Assembly: GCA_045579085.1 (NCBI GenBank)
Contig: JAZNLO010000030.1
Coordinates: 1 to 64,000, forward strand
Length of the DNA stretch: 64,000 bases
Source: RGIG2206 sp045579085
GTDB taxonomy: Bacteria > Bacillota > Clostridia > Oscillospirales > Acutalibacteraceae
Direction of reading: 5' to 3'
Shown here: piece by piece, positions 42,978 to 50,983 of the stretch
Layout of the letters: every line of letters begins with the position of its first letter
Position numbering within the stretch: position 1 is the first letter of the stretch
Made by a program: the position numbers and the translations under genes
Notes under the pieces: model-generated
Told to the model about the DNA's origin: nothing
Databases searched by the model: none
The model's input: the letters and a program-made list of their open reading frames with translations, nothing else

Positions 42978-43018
42978 AAAAAGCAGTTGCAAAGCGTTAA
43001 CTTTGCAACTGCTTTTTT
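42978..43018. terminator. Terminator between the DUF896 gene and putP
   Basis: AAAGCAGTTGCAAAG / CTTTGCAACTGCTTT, 6-base loop, T run; bidirectional. Confidence 0.9.
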
Positions 43019-43035
43019 GTGTTGGTATAAGGTAA

Positions 43036-44574
43036 TTACATGGCCTTTACTTCATCATAGGTGTTAACAATTTCGTCATCGGGCTTAGCAGTGACAAGGC
43101 TAACGATGATGATAACTGCAAGTGCAACAATGAATGCGGGCAACAGTTCATAAATATCGAGGATTGTGCCTGCAAAGACCTTACGGATTACAAACTTCCA
43201 GAAGAATATCATAGCGCCGCCTGAAAGCATACCTGCGATTGCGCCGTACTTGTTGGTTCTTCTCCAGAACAGAGCGCACAGCACAACGGGACCGAACGCA
43301 GCGCCGAAGCCTGCCCAAGCGAATGAAACGATGCCAAATACAGAGCTTGACGGGTCAAGTGCGAGGAAGATAGCAATTACAGAAATTGCAACAACGCAAA
43401 CACGAGCAAGAATCATAGTGGCTTTCTGAGAAAGCTTCATTTTGAATGCGCTTGCCATAATATCTTCTGTTACGCTTGAAGAGGCAGCGATGAGCTGCGA
43501 GTCAGCGGTAGACATTGTAGAAGCGAGGATACCGGAAATGAATATACCGGCGGTAAACGCAGGAATGAAGCCAAGCTTGTTGATATAAGCTGAGATGTCA
43601 ACGATAATGGTCTCTGCAGCGGATGCGCTATCATACGGTCCAACGATGCCTGCTTTCATAAGGCTATAACCTACAACGCCGATAAGGATAGCGATGCCCA
43701 TTGAAATAACAACCCAAATTGTAGCGAGTCTGCGTGAGGTTTTGAGCTTTTCGGGGTCCTCGATAGCCATAAATCTCAAGAGAATGTGCGGCATACCGAA
43801 GTAACCAAGACCCCAAGCGAGTGTGGAAACAATCTTTATAGCGCCATATTCACCCGTAGTGTTAGAAGCAACATCGAAGCCTTTGAAGAGGTCGAGGTAG
43901 CCGTCGAGCGATTGTACGTTGCCGAAGATATTGCCAAAGCCACTCATAAAGCCTTCACCGATTCCGAGCACAACAAACAAAGCGATAGTCATAACGATGC
44001 TCTGAATGAAGTCGGTGGTTGAAGCAGCGAGAAAGCCGCCAAGTGTGCAGTAAACGATGATAACAACTGCGCTCATAATCATAGCGGTAACATAGTCCAT
44101 ACCGAACATATTAGCAAACAGCTTGCCGCAAGCTGAGAAACCGGATGCGGTGTAGGGGATGAAGAATATTATGATGATTATAGCCGAGATAAGTGAGAGA
44201 ATGTTCTTCTTGTCGCCAAAACGCTTAGAGAAGAAGCTCGGCAGAGTAACAGCGTCAACCTTTTCTGTGTATCTTCGAAGCGGCTTTGCAACAAAGAGCC
44301 AGTTAAGATATGTACCAACGGCAAGACCGATAGCGGTCCATGTTGCTTCAGCAAGACCGCACATAAGTGCAACACCAGGTATACCCATCAACAGATATGC
44401 GCTCATATCGGACGCCTCTGCGCTCATAGCAGTTACGAACGGGCCGAGCTTTCTGCCGCCCAGATAGAAGTCACTGCTGCTTTTGTTTCTCTTGGAAAAG
44501 GAGAATCCTATTCCCACCATCATAGCCATATACAGAAGTATGGCTACTAAGGTAATCCAGTCATTAATAATCAT
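43036..44574 (-). CDS. putP: Sodium/proline symporter (SSS family)
   Basis: 512 residues and about 13 membrane helices. PutP marks: GFSFSKRNKSSSDFYLGGRKLGPFVTAMSAEASDMSAYLLMG with the sodium-site Ser residues, and SGILASTMSTADSQLIAASSSVTED. Imports proline (perhaps another small solute) with sodium. Weak ribosome site AGGTCT. Single gene; no proline dehydrogenase nearby. Confidence 0.92.
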   Translation of the reverse strand: MIINDWITLVAILLYMAMMVGIGFSFSKRNKSSSDFYLGGRKLGPFVTAMSAEASDMSAYLLMGIPGVALMCGLAEATWTAIGLAVGTYLNWLFVAKPLRRYTEKVDAVTLPSFFSKRFGDKKNILSLISAIIIIIFFIPYTASGFSACGKLFANMFGMDYVTAMIMSAVVIIVYCTLGGFLAASTTDFIQSIVMTIALFVVLGIGEGFMSGFGNIFGNVQSLDGYLDLFKGFDVASNTTGEYGAIKIVSTLAWGLGYFGMPHILLRFMAIEDPEKLKTSRRLATIWVVISMGIAILIGVVGYSLMKAGIVGPYDSASAAETIIVDISAYINKLGFIPAFTAGIFISGILASTMSTADSQLIAASSSVTEDIMASAFKMKLSQKATMILARVCVVAISVIAIFLALDPSSSVFGIVSFAWAGFGAAFGPVVLCALFWRRTNKYGAIAGMLSGGAMIFFWKFVIRKVFAGTILDIYELLPAFIVALAVIIIVSLVTAKPDDEIVNTYDEVKAM

Positions 44575-44671
44575 TGTTTAGACCTACTTTCTTGTTTTTC
44601 CATGATTTAGGATTATATCACACTTATTTTTAGACTGAAACACAGAATGGTGTATATACTAAAACTGATAT

Positions 44672-44718
44672 AAAAATCCGCATAAACGTGGGAAAGCCAC
44701 TGTTTATGCGGATTTTTT
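44672..44718 (-). terminator. Terminator of the TetR gene
   Basis: AAAATCCGCATAAAC / GTTTATGCGGATTTT with an inner GTGG / CCAC; downstream of the leftward TetR gene and upstream of putP. Confidence 0.87.
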
Positions 44719-44761
44719 AATAGACTAAAGTATAGAATAAAAAATAGTCAAAAAATTAAAA

Positions 44762-45361
44762 TTAAATTTTTTCTTTAAATTCGTTTAAAAACATGCTCAG
44801 CATTTGCGTGCTATAGCCTGAAAGGGAGTATTCTCCGTTGCAAAGGCACCAGTCATACATCAGGGCGCGCTCATACATAGCATAGGCTTTTACAATGTCA
44901 TTAACCGAAACGTTCTGACGCAGCTCGCCGCTTTGTTGCCCTTCAATTACGATGGACCTGAGGAGCTTGTAGTATGTGCGGTTATGGTCGAGCAGATGCT
45001 TGTTGCTTTTGGTGATAAGCTGGCTTGAAAGAAGCTGAGCGAGCAGGTCAATGGCTACGCTGTTTTCAATCATACGAAAGACTTCTTTGTTTAAAAACAG
45101 CAGCTTGTCCACAGCACTCATATTTGGCTCAAAGCAGTCCATCAGTTCCTCGTATTTGTCGTCAAACAGGTAGGACAAAGACTGTAGCAAGGCATCCTTG
45201 CCGCTGAAATAATGGTAAAACGAGCCCTTTGACGTGCCTGATTCATAAACGATATCTTCAATAGTAGTGTCATCATAACCTTGTTCATAGAAAAGACGCC
45301 AGGCAGTAGAAACGATTTTGCCTTTAGTGTTTCTGGTATTTTTCTTTCTCAAGCTTTTCAC
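44762..45361 (-). CDS. TetR-family transcriptional regulator
   Basis: About 199 residues. N-terminal helix-turn-helix GKIVSTAWRLFYEQGYDDTTIEDIVYESGTSKGSFYHYFSGKDALLQ (roughly residues 14-58) is canonical TetR; the C-terminal ligand domain has no recognisable specificity. Start uncertain: GTG 45361 is used; TTG 45367 and TTG 45346 are alternatives with equally weak ribosome sites. It is divergent from the flavodiiron gene, and an inverted repeat sits over its own -35 box, so autoregulation and control of the neighbour are plausible. Confidence 0.88.
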   Translation of the reverse strand: MKSLRKKNTRNTKGKIVSTAWRLFYEQGYDDTTIEDIVYESGTSKGSFYHYFSGKDALLQSLSYLFDDKYEELMDCFEPNMSAVDKLLFLNKEVFRMIENSVAIDLLAQLLSSQLITKSNKHLLDHNRTYYKLLRSIVIEGQQSGELRQNVSVNDIVKAYAMYERALMYDWCLCNGEYSLSGYSTQMLSMFLNEFKEKI

Positions 45362-45393
45362 CGCCAATCAAACAGACTTATAAATCAATTATA

Positions 45394-45422
45394 ATTATAA
45401 ACAAAGACGCCCGAATTGTCAA
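45394..45422 (-). promoter_or_regulatory. Promoter of the TetR gene
   Basis: Minus strand TTGACA (45422-45417), 17-bp spacer, TATAAT (45399-45394). Confidence 0.75.
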
Positions 45423-45432
45423 CGATTGGGCG
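45408..45432. promoter_or_regulatory. Possible TetR operator
   Basis: 25-bp region bounded by CGCCC (45408-45412) and GGGCG (45428-45432), centred on C45420 within the -35 box of the TetR gene and about 40 bp from the -35 of the divergent flavodiiron promoter. Only the outer 5 bp of each arm match exactly. Confidence 0.35.
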
Positions 45433-45462
45433 ATATTTGCAGATTTAGGAAATATAAAAAAC

Positions 45463-45492
45463 TTGACCTTGATATTTTGTATGTATTATAAT
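45463..45492 (+). promoter_or_regulatory. Promoter of the flavodiiron gene
   Basis: TTGACC (45463-45468), 18-bp spacer, TATAAT (45487-45492). Confidence 0.65.
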
Positions 45493-45535
45493 TAAAAATG
45501 AAAAACAATAGTAGTGTTAAAAGGAGAAGCAGTCT

Positions 45536-47329
45536 ATGAAGAACATTACAAATGATATATATTATGTAGGCGTTAACGACCATAAAATTGATTTGTTTGA
45601 AGGGCAGTATATTGTTCCAAACGGAATGTCATACAACTCATACGTGGTGGTTGACGAAAAGATAACCGTGTTTGATACGGTGGATATAAACTTTTTCCAC
45701 GAGTGGATGGACAATTTGTCAGAGGCGTTTGGAAGCAGACAGCCTGATTATCTCGTGGTGCAACATATGGAGCCCGACCACTCTGCAAACATTTTAAGCT
45801 TTTTGAAAGCGTACCCAAACGTAAAGGTAGTGGGCAACACAAAAACGTTCCAGATGATAGAGCAATTTTTCGGCACAGATTTTGCAGACCGCAGAATTGT
45901 CGTCAAAGACGGCGATACGCTCTCAACAGGAAAACACACCTTTACCTTTGTGTTTGCGCCGATGGTGCATTGGCCTGAGGTTATGGTAACGTATGACAGC
46001 TTGGACAAGGTGCTGTTTTCAGCAGACGGCTTTGGCAAGTTCGGTGCGCTTGATGTTGATGAGGACTGGGCGTGTGAAGCCAGACGTTATTATTTTGGAA
46101 TAGTTGGAAAGTATGGCGTACAGGTGCAGGCACTGCTGAAAAAGGCACAAGACCTTGAAATTGAAAAGATTTGTCCCTTGCACGGCCCTGTGCTCGAGGA
46201 GAATCTTGACTATTATATAGGCTTGTATAATACTTGGTCGTCATACGCAATCGAGAGCGACGGCATCGTTATTGCATATACATCGGTTTACGGCAACACA
46301 AAAAAAGCGGTTGACATCTTAGCTGAAAAGCTCAAGTCTAAGGGTTGCCCGAAGGTTGTGGTTAACGACCTTGCCCGTTGCGATATGGCAGAGGCGGTTG
46401 AGGACGCGTTCAGATACGGCAAGCTGGTGCTTGCAACCACCACCTATAACGCATCTATATTTCCGTTTATGCACCAGTTTATTGAGAGTCTGAGGGAAAG
46501 AGGCTTCAAAAACAGGTTTATCGGTATGATTGAAAACGGCTCTTGGGCTCCGCTTGCCGCAAAGGTAATGAAGGATATGCTGTCAGACTGCCAAAACCTT
46601 GTTTTTGCAGACACAACAGTAAAGATACGCTCAGCAGTTGATAATGCTAACAAGGATGAGCTGGAAGCGCTCGCAAACGAGCTGTGTCAGGACTATATTG
46701 CTCAGTCGAGCGAAACTGCAGATAAAAACGATTTAACCGCTTTGTTCAATATCGGTTACGGACTTTACGTGGTCACATCAAATGACGGCAAGCGTGATAA
46801 CGGAATTATTGTAAACACTGTAACTCAGGTGACGAACACACCAAACCGTATCGCTGTTACTATAAACAAGGAGAACTATTCCCACCACGTTATAAAGCAA
46901 ACGGGCATAATGAACGTAAATTGTCTGACAGTTGATGCACCGTTCAGCGTTTTCGAAACGTTTGGCTTCCAGAGCGGCAGAAACGTTGATAAGTTTGTGG
47001 GCTGGGACGAAAACAGGTCGGATAACGGACTGCGCTTCTTGCCGAGATATATCAATTCGTTTATGTCGCTTAAGGTGGAGAGCTATGTTGACCTTGACAC
47101 ACACGGAATGTTCGTCTGCTCAATCACTGAAGCGAGAGTGATGAGCGACCGCGAAACGATGACCTACACTTATTATCAGAACAACGTAAAGCCGAAGCCT
47201 GAAACAGAGGGCAAAAAGGGCTATGTATGTAAGATTTGCGGCTATATTTACGAGGGGGACGAGCTTCCCGATGATTTCATTTGTCCGTTATGCAAACACG
47301 GCGCTGCAGACTTTGAGCCTATAAAATAA
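45536..47329 (+). CDS. Flavodiiron protein fused to flavin reductase and rubredoxin domains
   Basis: 597 residues, four modules. Residues 1-240: metallo-beta-lactamase-like diiron domain with H77-x-E79-x-D81-H82 and later His/Asp ligands (MVHWPE, LFSADGFGKFG, CPLHGPV). About 248-390: flavodoxin (IAYTSVYGNTKKAVDIL). About 400-545: flavin-reductase-like FMN domain (LFNIGYGLYVVTSNDGKRDNG). 553-597: rubredoxin (CKICGYIYEGDELPDDFICPLC). Flavodiiron proteins reduce oxygen to water, or NO, protecting anaerobes; here most of the electron chain is on one polypeptide. Ribosome site AAAGGAGAAGCAGTCT. Divergent from a TetR gene. Confidence 0.94.
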   Translation: MKNITNDIYYVGVNDHKIDLFEGQYIVPNGMSYNSYVVVDEKITVFDTVDINFFHEWMDNLSEAFGSRQPDYLVVQHMEPDHSANILSFLKAYPNVKVVGNTKTFQMIEQFFGTDFADRRIVVKDGDTLSTGKHTFTFVFAPMVHWPEVMVTYDSLDKVLFSADGFGKFGALDVDEDWACEARRYYFGIVGKYGVQVQALLKKAQDLEIEKICPLHGPVLEENLDYYIGLYNTWSSYAIESDGIVIAYTSVYGNTKKAVDILAEKLKSKGCPKVVVNDLARCDMAEAVEDAFRYGKLVLATTTYNASIFPFMHQFIESLRERGFKNRFIGMIENGSWAPLAAKVMKDMLSDCQNLVFADTTVKIRSAVDNANKDELEALANELCQDYIAQSSETADKNDLTALFNIGYGLYVVTSNDGKRDNGIIVNTVTQVTNTPNRIAVTINKENYSHHVIKQTGIMNVNCLTVDAPFSVFETFGFQSGRNVDKFVGWDENRSDNGLRFLPRYINSFMSLKVESYVDLDTHGMFVCSITEARVMSDRETMTYTYYQNNVKPKPETEGKKGYVCKICGYIYEGDELPDDFICPLCKHGAADFEPIK

Positions 47330-47338
47330 ATTCAAACC

Positions 47339-47381
47339 GCGATTTCATCTTCTGCTTGGAGGGTGAAATCGCAATGTTTTT
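47339..47381 (+). terminator. Terminator of the flavodiiron gene
   Basis: GCGATTTCA (47339-47347) / TGAAATCGC (47364-47372) and a T-rich tail. Confidence 0.7.
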
Positions 47382-47393
47382 GGGCCGATATAC

Positions 47394-47421
47394 TTGACGA
47401 ATGAAAATTAAGGTGTATACT
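47394..47421 (+). promoter_or_regulatory. Promoter of metY-metA
   Basis: TTGACG (47394-47399), 16-bp spacer, TATACT (47416-47421). The leader of about 30 nt has no room for a SAM riboswitch or T-box. Confidence 0.65.
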
Positions 47422-47457
47422 TTAAAGATAGAGTAAAGTTTAAATGGAGTGTTATAA

Positions 47458-48741
47458 ATGAGTAACTATTCAATAGAAACTAAATGTGTTCAAAGCGGAT
47501 ACACACCGGGCAATGGAGAGCCCAGAGAAATTCCTATTATCCAGAGCACCACTTTCAAATATGCAACAAGCGAGGAAATGGGCAAGCTGTTTGACCTTGA
47601 GGCAAGCGGATACTTCTACACTCGTCTTCAGAATCCTACCAACGATTACGTTGCAGCCAAAATCTGCGATATGGAGGGCGGCACAGCAGCAATGCTCACT
47701 TCGTCAGGTCAGGCGGCATCGTTCTATTCTGTTTTCAACATCGCGTCTTGCGGTGACCACGTGGTATGCTCATCGTCAATTTACGGCGGAACATATAACC
47801 TGTTTGCTGTAACAATGAAGAGAATGGGTATCGAGTTCACATTCGTATCACCCGATTGCACAGATGATGAGCTTAACGCAGCATTCAAGGAAAACACAAA
47901 GGCTGTTTTCGGCGAAACAATCGCCAATCCGGCACTTGCAGTTTTGGATATTGAAAAGTTTGCAAACGCTGCTCACGCTCACGGTGTGCCGCTTATCATT
48001 GACAATACCTTCGCAACTCCTGTTAACTGCCGCCCGATTGAATGGGGCGCTGATATTGTTATCCATTCCACTACAAAGTATATGGACGGTCACGGCGCAG
48101 CAGTTGGCGGCTGCATAGTAGATTCAGGCAAGTTCGACTGGACAAAGTATCCGGAGAAGTTTCCGGGACTCTGCACACCAGACGATAGCTATCACGGCGT
48201 AACCTATACGGAGAGATTCGGCCTTGAGGGCGCATATATCACAAAGGCAACCGCTCAGTTGATGCGCGACTTCGGCTCAATTCAGGCACCGCAGAACGCA
48301 TTCTTGCTCAACTTGGGGCTTGAGAGCTTGCATGTGCGTATTAAGCGCCATTGCGAGAACGGCCTTGCGGTAGCGAAGTTCTTGCAGTCGGATGACAGAA
48401 TTGCTTGGGTTACCTATCCCGGTCTTGAGGGCGATAAGTATTATGATTTGGCTCAGAAATACTTGCCCAACGGCACCTGCGGAGTTGTAAGCTTTGGCGT
48501 TAAGGGCGGCAGAGCGGCTGCAGAGAGCTTTATGAAGAATCTTAAGCTCGCAGCAATCGAAACCCACGTAGCAGACGCACGCACTTGCTGCTTGCATCCT
48601 GCAAACGCAACTCACCGTCAGATGAACGATGACGAGTTGGCAGCAGCAGGCATATCGCCCGACCTTATTCGTTTCTCTTGCGGAATTGAAAACGCAGAGG
48701 ACTTAATCGCAGACATCAAGCAAGCGCTTGATAATATGTAA
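47458..48741 (+). CDS. metY: O-acetylhomoserine sulfhydrylase
   Basis: 427 residues, PLP enzyme of the Cys/Met metabolism family. Makes homocysteine from O-acetylhomoserine and sulfide. PLP Lys in HSTTKYMDGHG, with IIDNTFATP and TSSGQAASFYSVF; the long insert (SYHGVTYTERFGLEGAYITKA) is typical of MetY rather than MetB. The next gene makes its substrate, which supports this over a cystathionine synthase call. Confidence 0.93.
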   Translation: MSNYSIETKCVQSGYTPGNGEPREIPIIQSTTFKYATSEEMGKLFDLEASGYFYTRLQNPTNDYVAAKICDMEGGTAAMLTSSGQAASFYSVFNIASCGDHVVCSSSIYGGTYNLFAVTMKRMGIEFTFVSPDCTDDELNAAFKENTKAVFGETIANPALAVLDIEKFANAAHAHGVPLIIDNTFATPVNCRPIEWGADIVIHSTTKYMDGHGAAVGGCIVDSGKFDWTKYPEKFPGLCTPDDSYHGVTYTERFGLEGAYITKATAQLMRDFGSIQAPQNAFLLNLGLESLHVRIKRHCENGLAVAKFLQSDDRIAWVTYPGLEGDKYYDLAQKYLPNGTCGVVSFGVKGGRAAAESFMKNLKLAAIETHVADARTCCLHPANATHRQMNDDELAAAGISPDLIRFSCGIENAEDLIADIKQALDNM

Positions 48742-48771
48742 AATTGACTATAAAAGGAATGGTATAGACTA

Positions 48772-49689
48772 ATGCCTATTAAAATTCCAAATGATTTACC
48801 CGCAGTAAAAACTCTTAATGAGGAAAATATATTTGTTATGACCGAAAAGCGTGCTATAACACAGGATATACGTCCGCTTAAGATATTACTGCTGAATCTG
48901 ATGCCTAAAAAGATAGAAACAGAAACACAGCTGTCCAGACTTTTGGGCAACTCTCCCTTGCAGGTAGACTTGGAGCTCATTCATACAAAGAGCCATCAGT
49001 CGAAGAACACCTCAGCAGAGCACCTGTTTGCTTTTTACAAAACCTTTGACGACGTTAAGGAGCAAACCTTTGACGGTATGATAATAACAGGCGCGCCTGT
49101 GGAGCACCTTGAGTTTGAAGACGTTGAGTATTGGGAAGAGCTGTGCTCGATTATGGAATGGACTAAAACTCACGTTCATTCCACGTTCCACATTTGTTGG
49201 GGAGCACAGGCAGGACTTTTTTATCATTACGGTATCAAGAAATATCCGCTTGAGAAAAAGCTATTTGGCATCTTTCCTCATAAGGTTGATTATAAGAAGT
49301 CAATCCTGTTTAGAGGCTCAGACGATGTGTTCAACGTCCCTCAGTCGAGGCACACGACTGTGCTTAGAGAGGATATAGAGAAAGTGCGTGATTTGAAGAT
49401 ACTTGCCTCGTCGGACGAAGCAGGCGTTTACGCAGTTTCGAGTAAAAACGGCAAGCAGATATTCATCACAGGCCACTCTGAGTATGACGCTGAAACATTG
49501 GCAAATGAATATTTCAGAGATTTAGGGGAGGGCAAACCTATAGAGGTGCCTAAGAATTACTTTCCGAATGATGATGTAAAAAAAGCGCCGATTGTAAGTT
49601 GGCGTTCACACGCAAACTTGCTTTATTCAAACTGGCTAAACTACTTTGTATATCAGACAACACCATACGATATAAGCGAAATAAAATAA
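48772..49689 (+). CDS. metA: Homoserine O-acetyltransferase (MetA family)
   Basis: 305 residues. Catalytic Cys142 in FHICWGAQ and the usual H-x-E pair further on (GHSEYD). Residue 111 is Glu (TGAPVEHLE); in this family Glu at 111 gives acetyl-CoA use and Gly gives succinyl-CoA use, so this enzyme should make O-acetylhomoserine, the substrate of MetY encoded 30 bp upstream. Ribosome site AAAGGAATGG. A terminator follows. Confidence 0.95.
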   Translation: MPIKIPNDLPAVKTLNEENIFVMTEKRAITQDIRPLKILLLNLMPKKIETETQLSRLLGNSPLQVDLELIHTKSHQSKNTSAEHLFAFYKTFDDVKEQTFDGMIITGAPVEHLEFEDVEYWEELCSIMEWTKTHVHSTFHICWGAQAGLFYHYGIKKYPLEKKLFGIFPHKVDYKKSILFRGSDDVFNVPQSRHTTVLREDIEKVRDLKILASSDEAGVYAVSSKNGKQIFITGHSEYDAETLANEYFRDLGEGKPIEVPKNYFPNDDVKKAPIVSWRSHANLLYSNWLNYFVYQTTPYDISEIK

Positions 49690-49693
49690 AAGT

Positions 49694-49734
49694 AAAACAA
49701 CGGTGTGTCCTAAGTGGGACACACCGTTGTTTTT
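49694..49734. terminator. Terminator between metA and the lipoprotein gene
   Basis: AAAACAACGGTGTGTCC / GGACACACCGTTGTTTT, 17 bp, 6-base loop; bidirectional. Confidence 0.92.
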
Positions 49735-49754
49735 GTTTGATAGTTTCTCTTTAA

Positions 49755-50840
49755 TCACATATCATTTTCGGGATTATATATCCTGATTCGAGCAATGCCG
49801 CCGCCGTTAAGAGTAATCTTTGCAGTGATTCTACCTGTGAATTGCTCAAGAGGGAAATCGGTGCTTCCAACACATTCTTCCTCAGTTACGCTGTGCCCTT
49901 TCGAGTCGGTCACCGTAACAGCAAAGTCCTGACCGCCGTCGTTATCTGTGCATGAGCCGATTGCCTCTATTACTAAAAGACCGCTGTCGTTCGGGGTGAA
50001 GGTGACAGTTCTTTCGGTTGTCACACCTGTTACAAATCCAACCTTTACAGGAAGCTCGGCATTTTCTACATCTGAGAGGTGAACGTTCTCAGCTGCCTTT
50101 TCTAACTTAACCTTGCACTCAGCAACCGCAGTGACGTTCTTCACTACGATTTCATACTCTCCTGGTACAAGGAACAGGCGGCGCCAAGTCCATTCGGTGC
50201 CGTGAATGAAAAGGTCTGATGTAATTTGCTCGCCACCCTTTTTCACATAAAAGTCACAGTCACATTCGCTCAGACAAGCCTCGCTGCAGTAGATTTTGTA
50301 TGTTCCTGCTTCGGCGATATTCACCTTAAACGTTGCCTCGTTTTTATCGTTGATAGCGGCAACTTCAGCATCTCCGTCAACCTTTACTTCGAGTGACTTT
50401 TTGTCATTTTCAGGCGCGAAAGCCCACATAACCGACACTTTTTCTACCATTTCATAGCCCTTGCTGAACTTGAGCCGAGCGGTAAGCGCGCCTTTTTCCA
50501 CCTTTATTTTTTCGGTAAATCCGCTGTCGGCATTTAGCCCATCTTTTATCACCTTGCCGTCAGCACCGATGAAAGAAAGGGTCGCGGTGGGGTATTCGAG
50601 ATTGCCATTTTCGGACGCATCATAAGCCCTAAGCTTTATGTAACCGCTTTGGTGCACATTAAAATTAAGCTCTACAAATTCGGTGCCGTTAGTGTCAAGG
50701 AATAAGTCGCCCTCCTCCACAACAGGCATTTCCTTTAGCGAAAAGGTCTTCTCGATAACAGTAGTGTTGCTTGCGCTTTGGCAAGCCGAAAGGGTGAATA
50801 GCAGTATGAACACAAGTAGCAATGAAGTCAGCTTTTTCAT
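49755..50840 (-). CDS. Predicted lipoprotein with beta-sandwich repeats, function unknown
   Basis: 361 residues. Signal MKKLTSLLLVFILLFTLSAC, lipid Cys at 20. The mature part is rich in beta strands with a recurring layout (strand, GTYKIYCSEACLSE; PGEYEIVVKNV; DSGLLVIEAIG), as in extracellular jelly-roll or pre-peptidase-like domains that bind carbohydrate or protein. No catalytic motif seen. ATG 50840 follows AAAGGA by about 10 bases; the frame upstream has only a TTG. It has its own promoter. Confidence 0.75.
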   Translation of the reverse strand: MKKLTSLLLVFILLFTLSACQSASNTTVIEKTFSLKEMPVVEEGDLFLDTNGTEFVELNFNVHQSGYIKLRAYDASENGNLEYPTATLSFIGADGKVIKDGLNADSGFTEKIKVEKGALTARLKFSKGYEMVEKVSVMWAFAPENDKKSLEVKVDGDAEVAAINDKNEATFKVNIAEAGTYKIYCSEACLSECDCDFYVKKGGEQITSDLFIHGTEWTWRRLFLVPGEYEIVVKNVTAVAECKVKLEKAAENVHLSDVENAELPVKVGFVTGVTTERTVTFTPNDSGLLVIEAIGSCTDNDGGQDFAVTVTDSKGHSVTEEECVGSTDFPLEQFTGRITAKITLNGGGIARIRIYNPENDM

Positions 50841-50886
50841 ACAAATCAAATCCTTTCAAATTTTAATATCACCTTGATACGCTTAT

Positions 50887-50916
50887 ATTATATCATACTG
50901 GTTTTATTTGGCGCAA
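50887..50916 (-). promoter_or_regulatory. Promoter of the lipoprotein gene at 50840
   Basis: Minus strand TTGCGC (50916-50911), 18-bp spacer, TATAAT (50892-50887). Confidence 0.5.
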
Positions 50917-50935
50917 TATAGATTTTATAATATGC

Positions 50936-50975
50936 AAAACAGGCTTAGTGCCACTAAAACACTAAGCCTGTTTTT
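50936..50975 (-). terminator. Terminator of argGH
   Basis: AAAACAGGCTTAGTG / CACTAAGCCTGTTTT, 9-base loop; downstream of the leftward argH. Confidence 0.9.
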
Positions 50976-50983
50976 ATGTTAGT

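Noticed and set aside
47422..47457. SAM riboswitch upstream of metY
   Set aside because: No SAM-aptamer motifs and too little leader sequence after the promoter.
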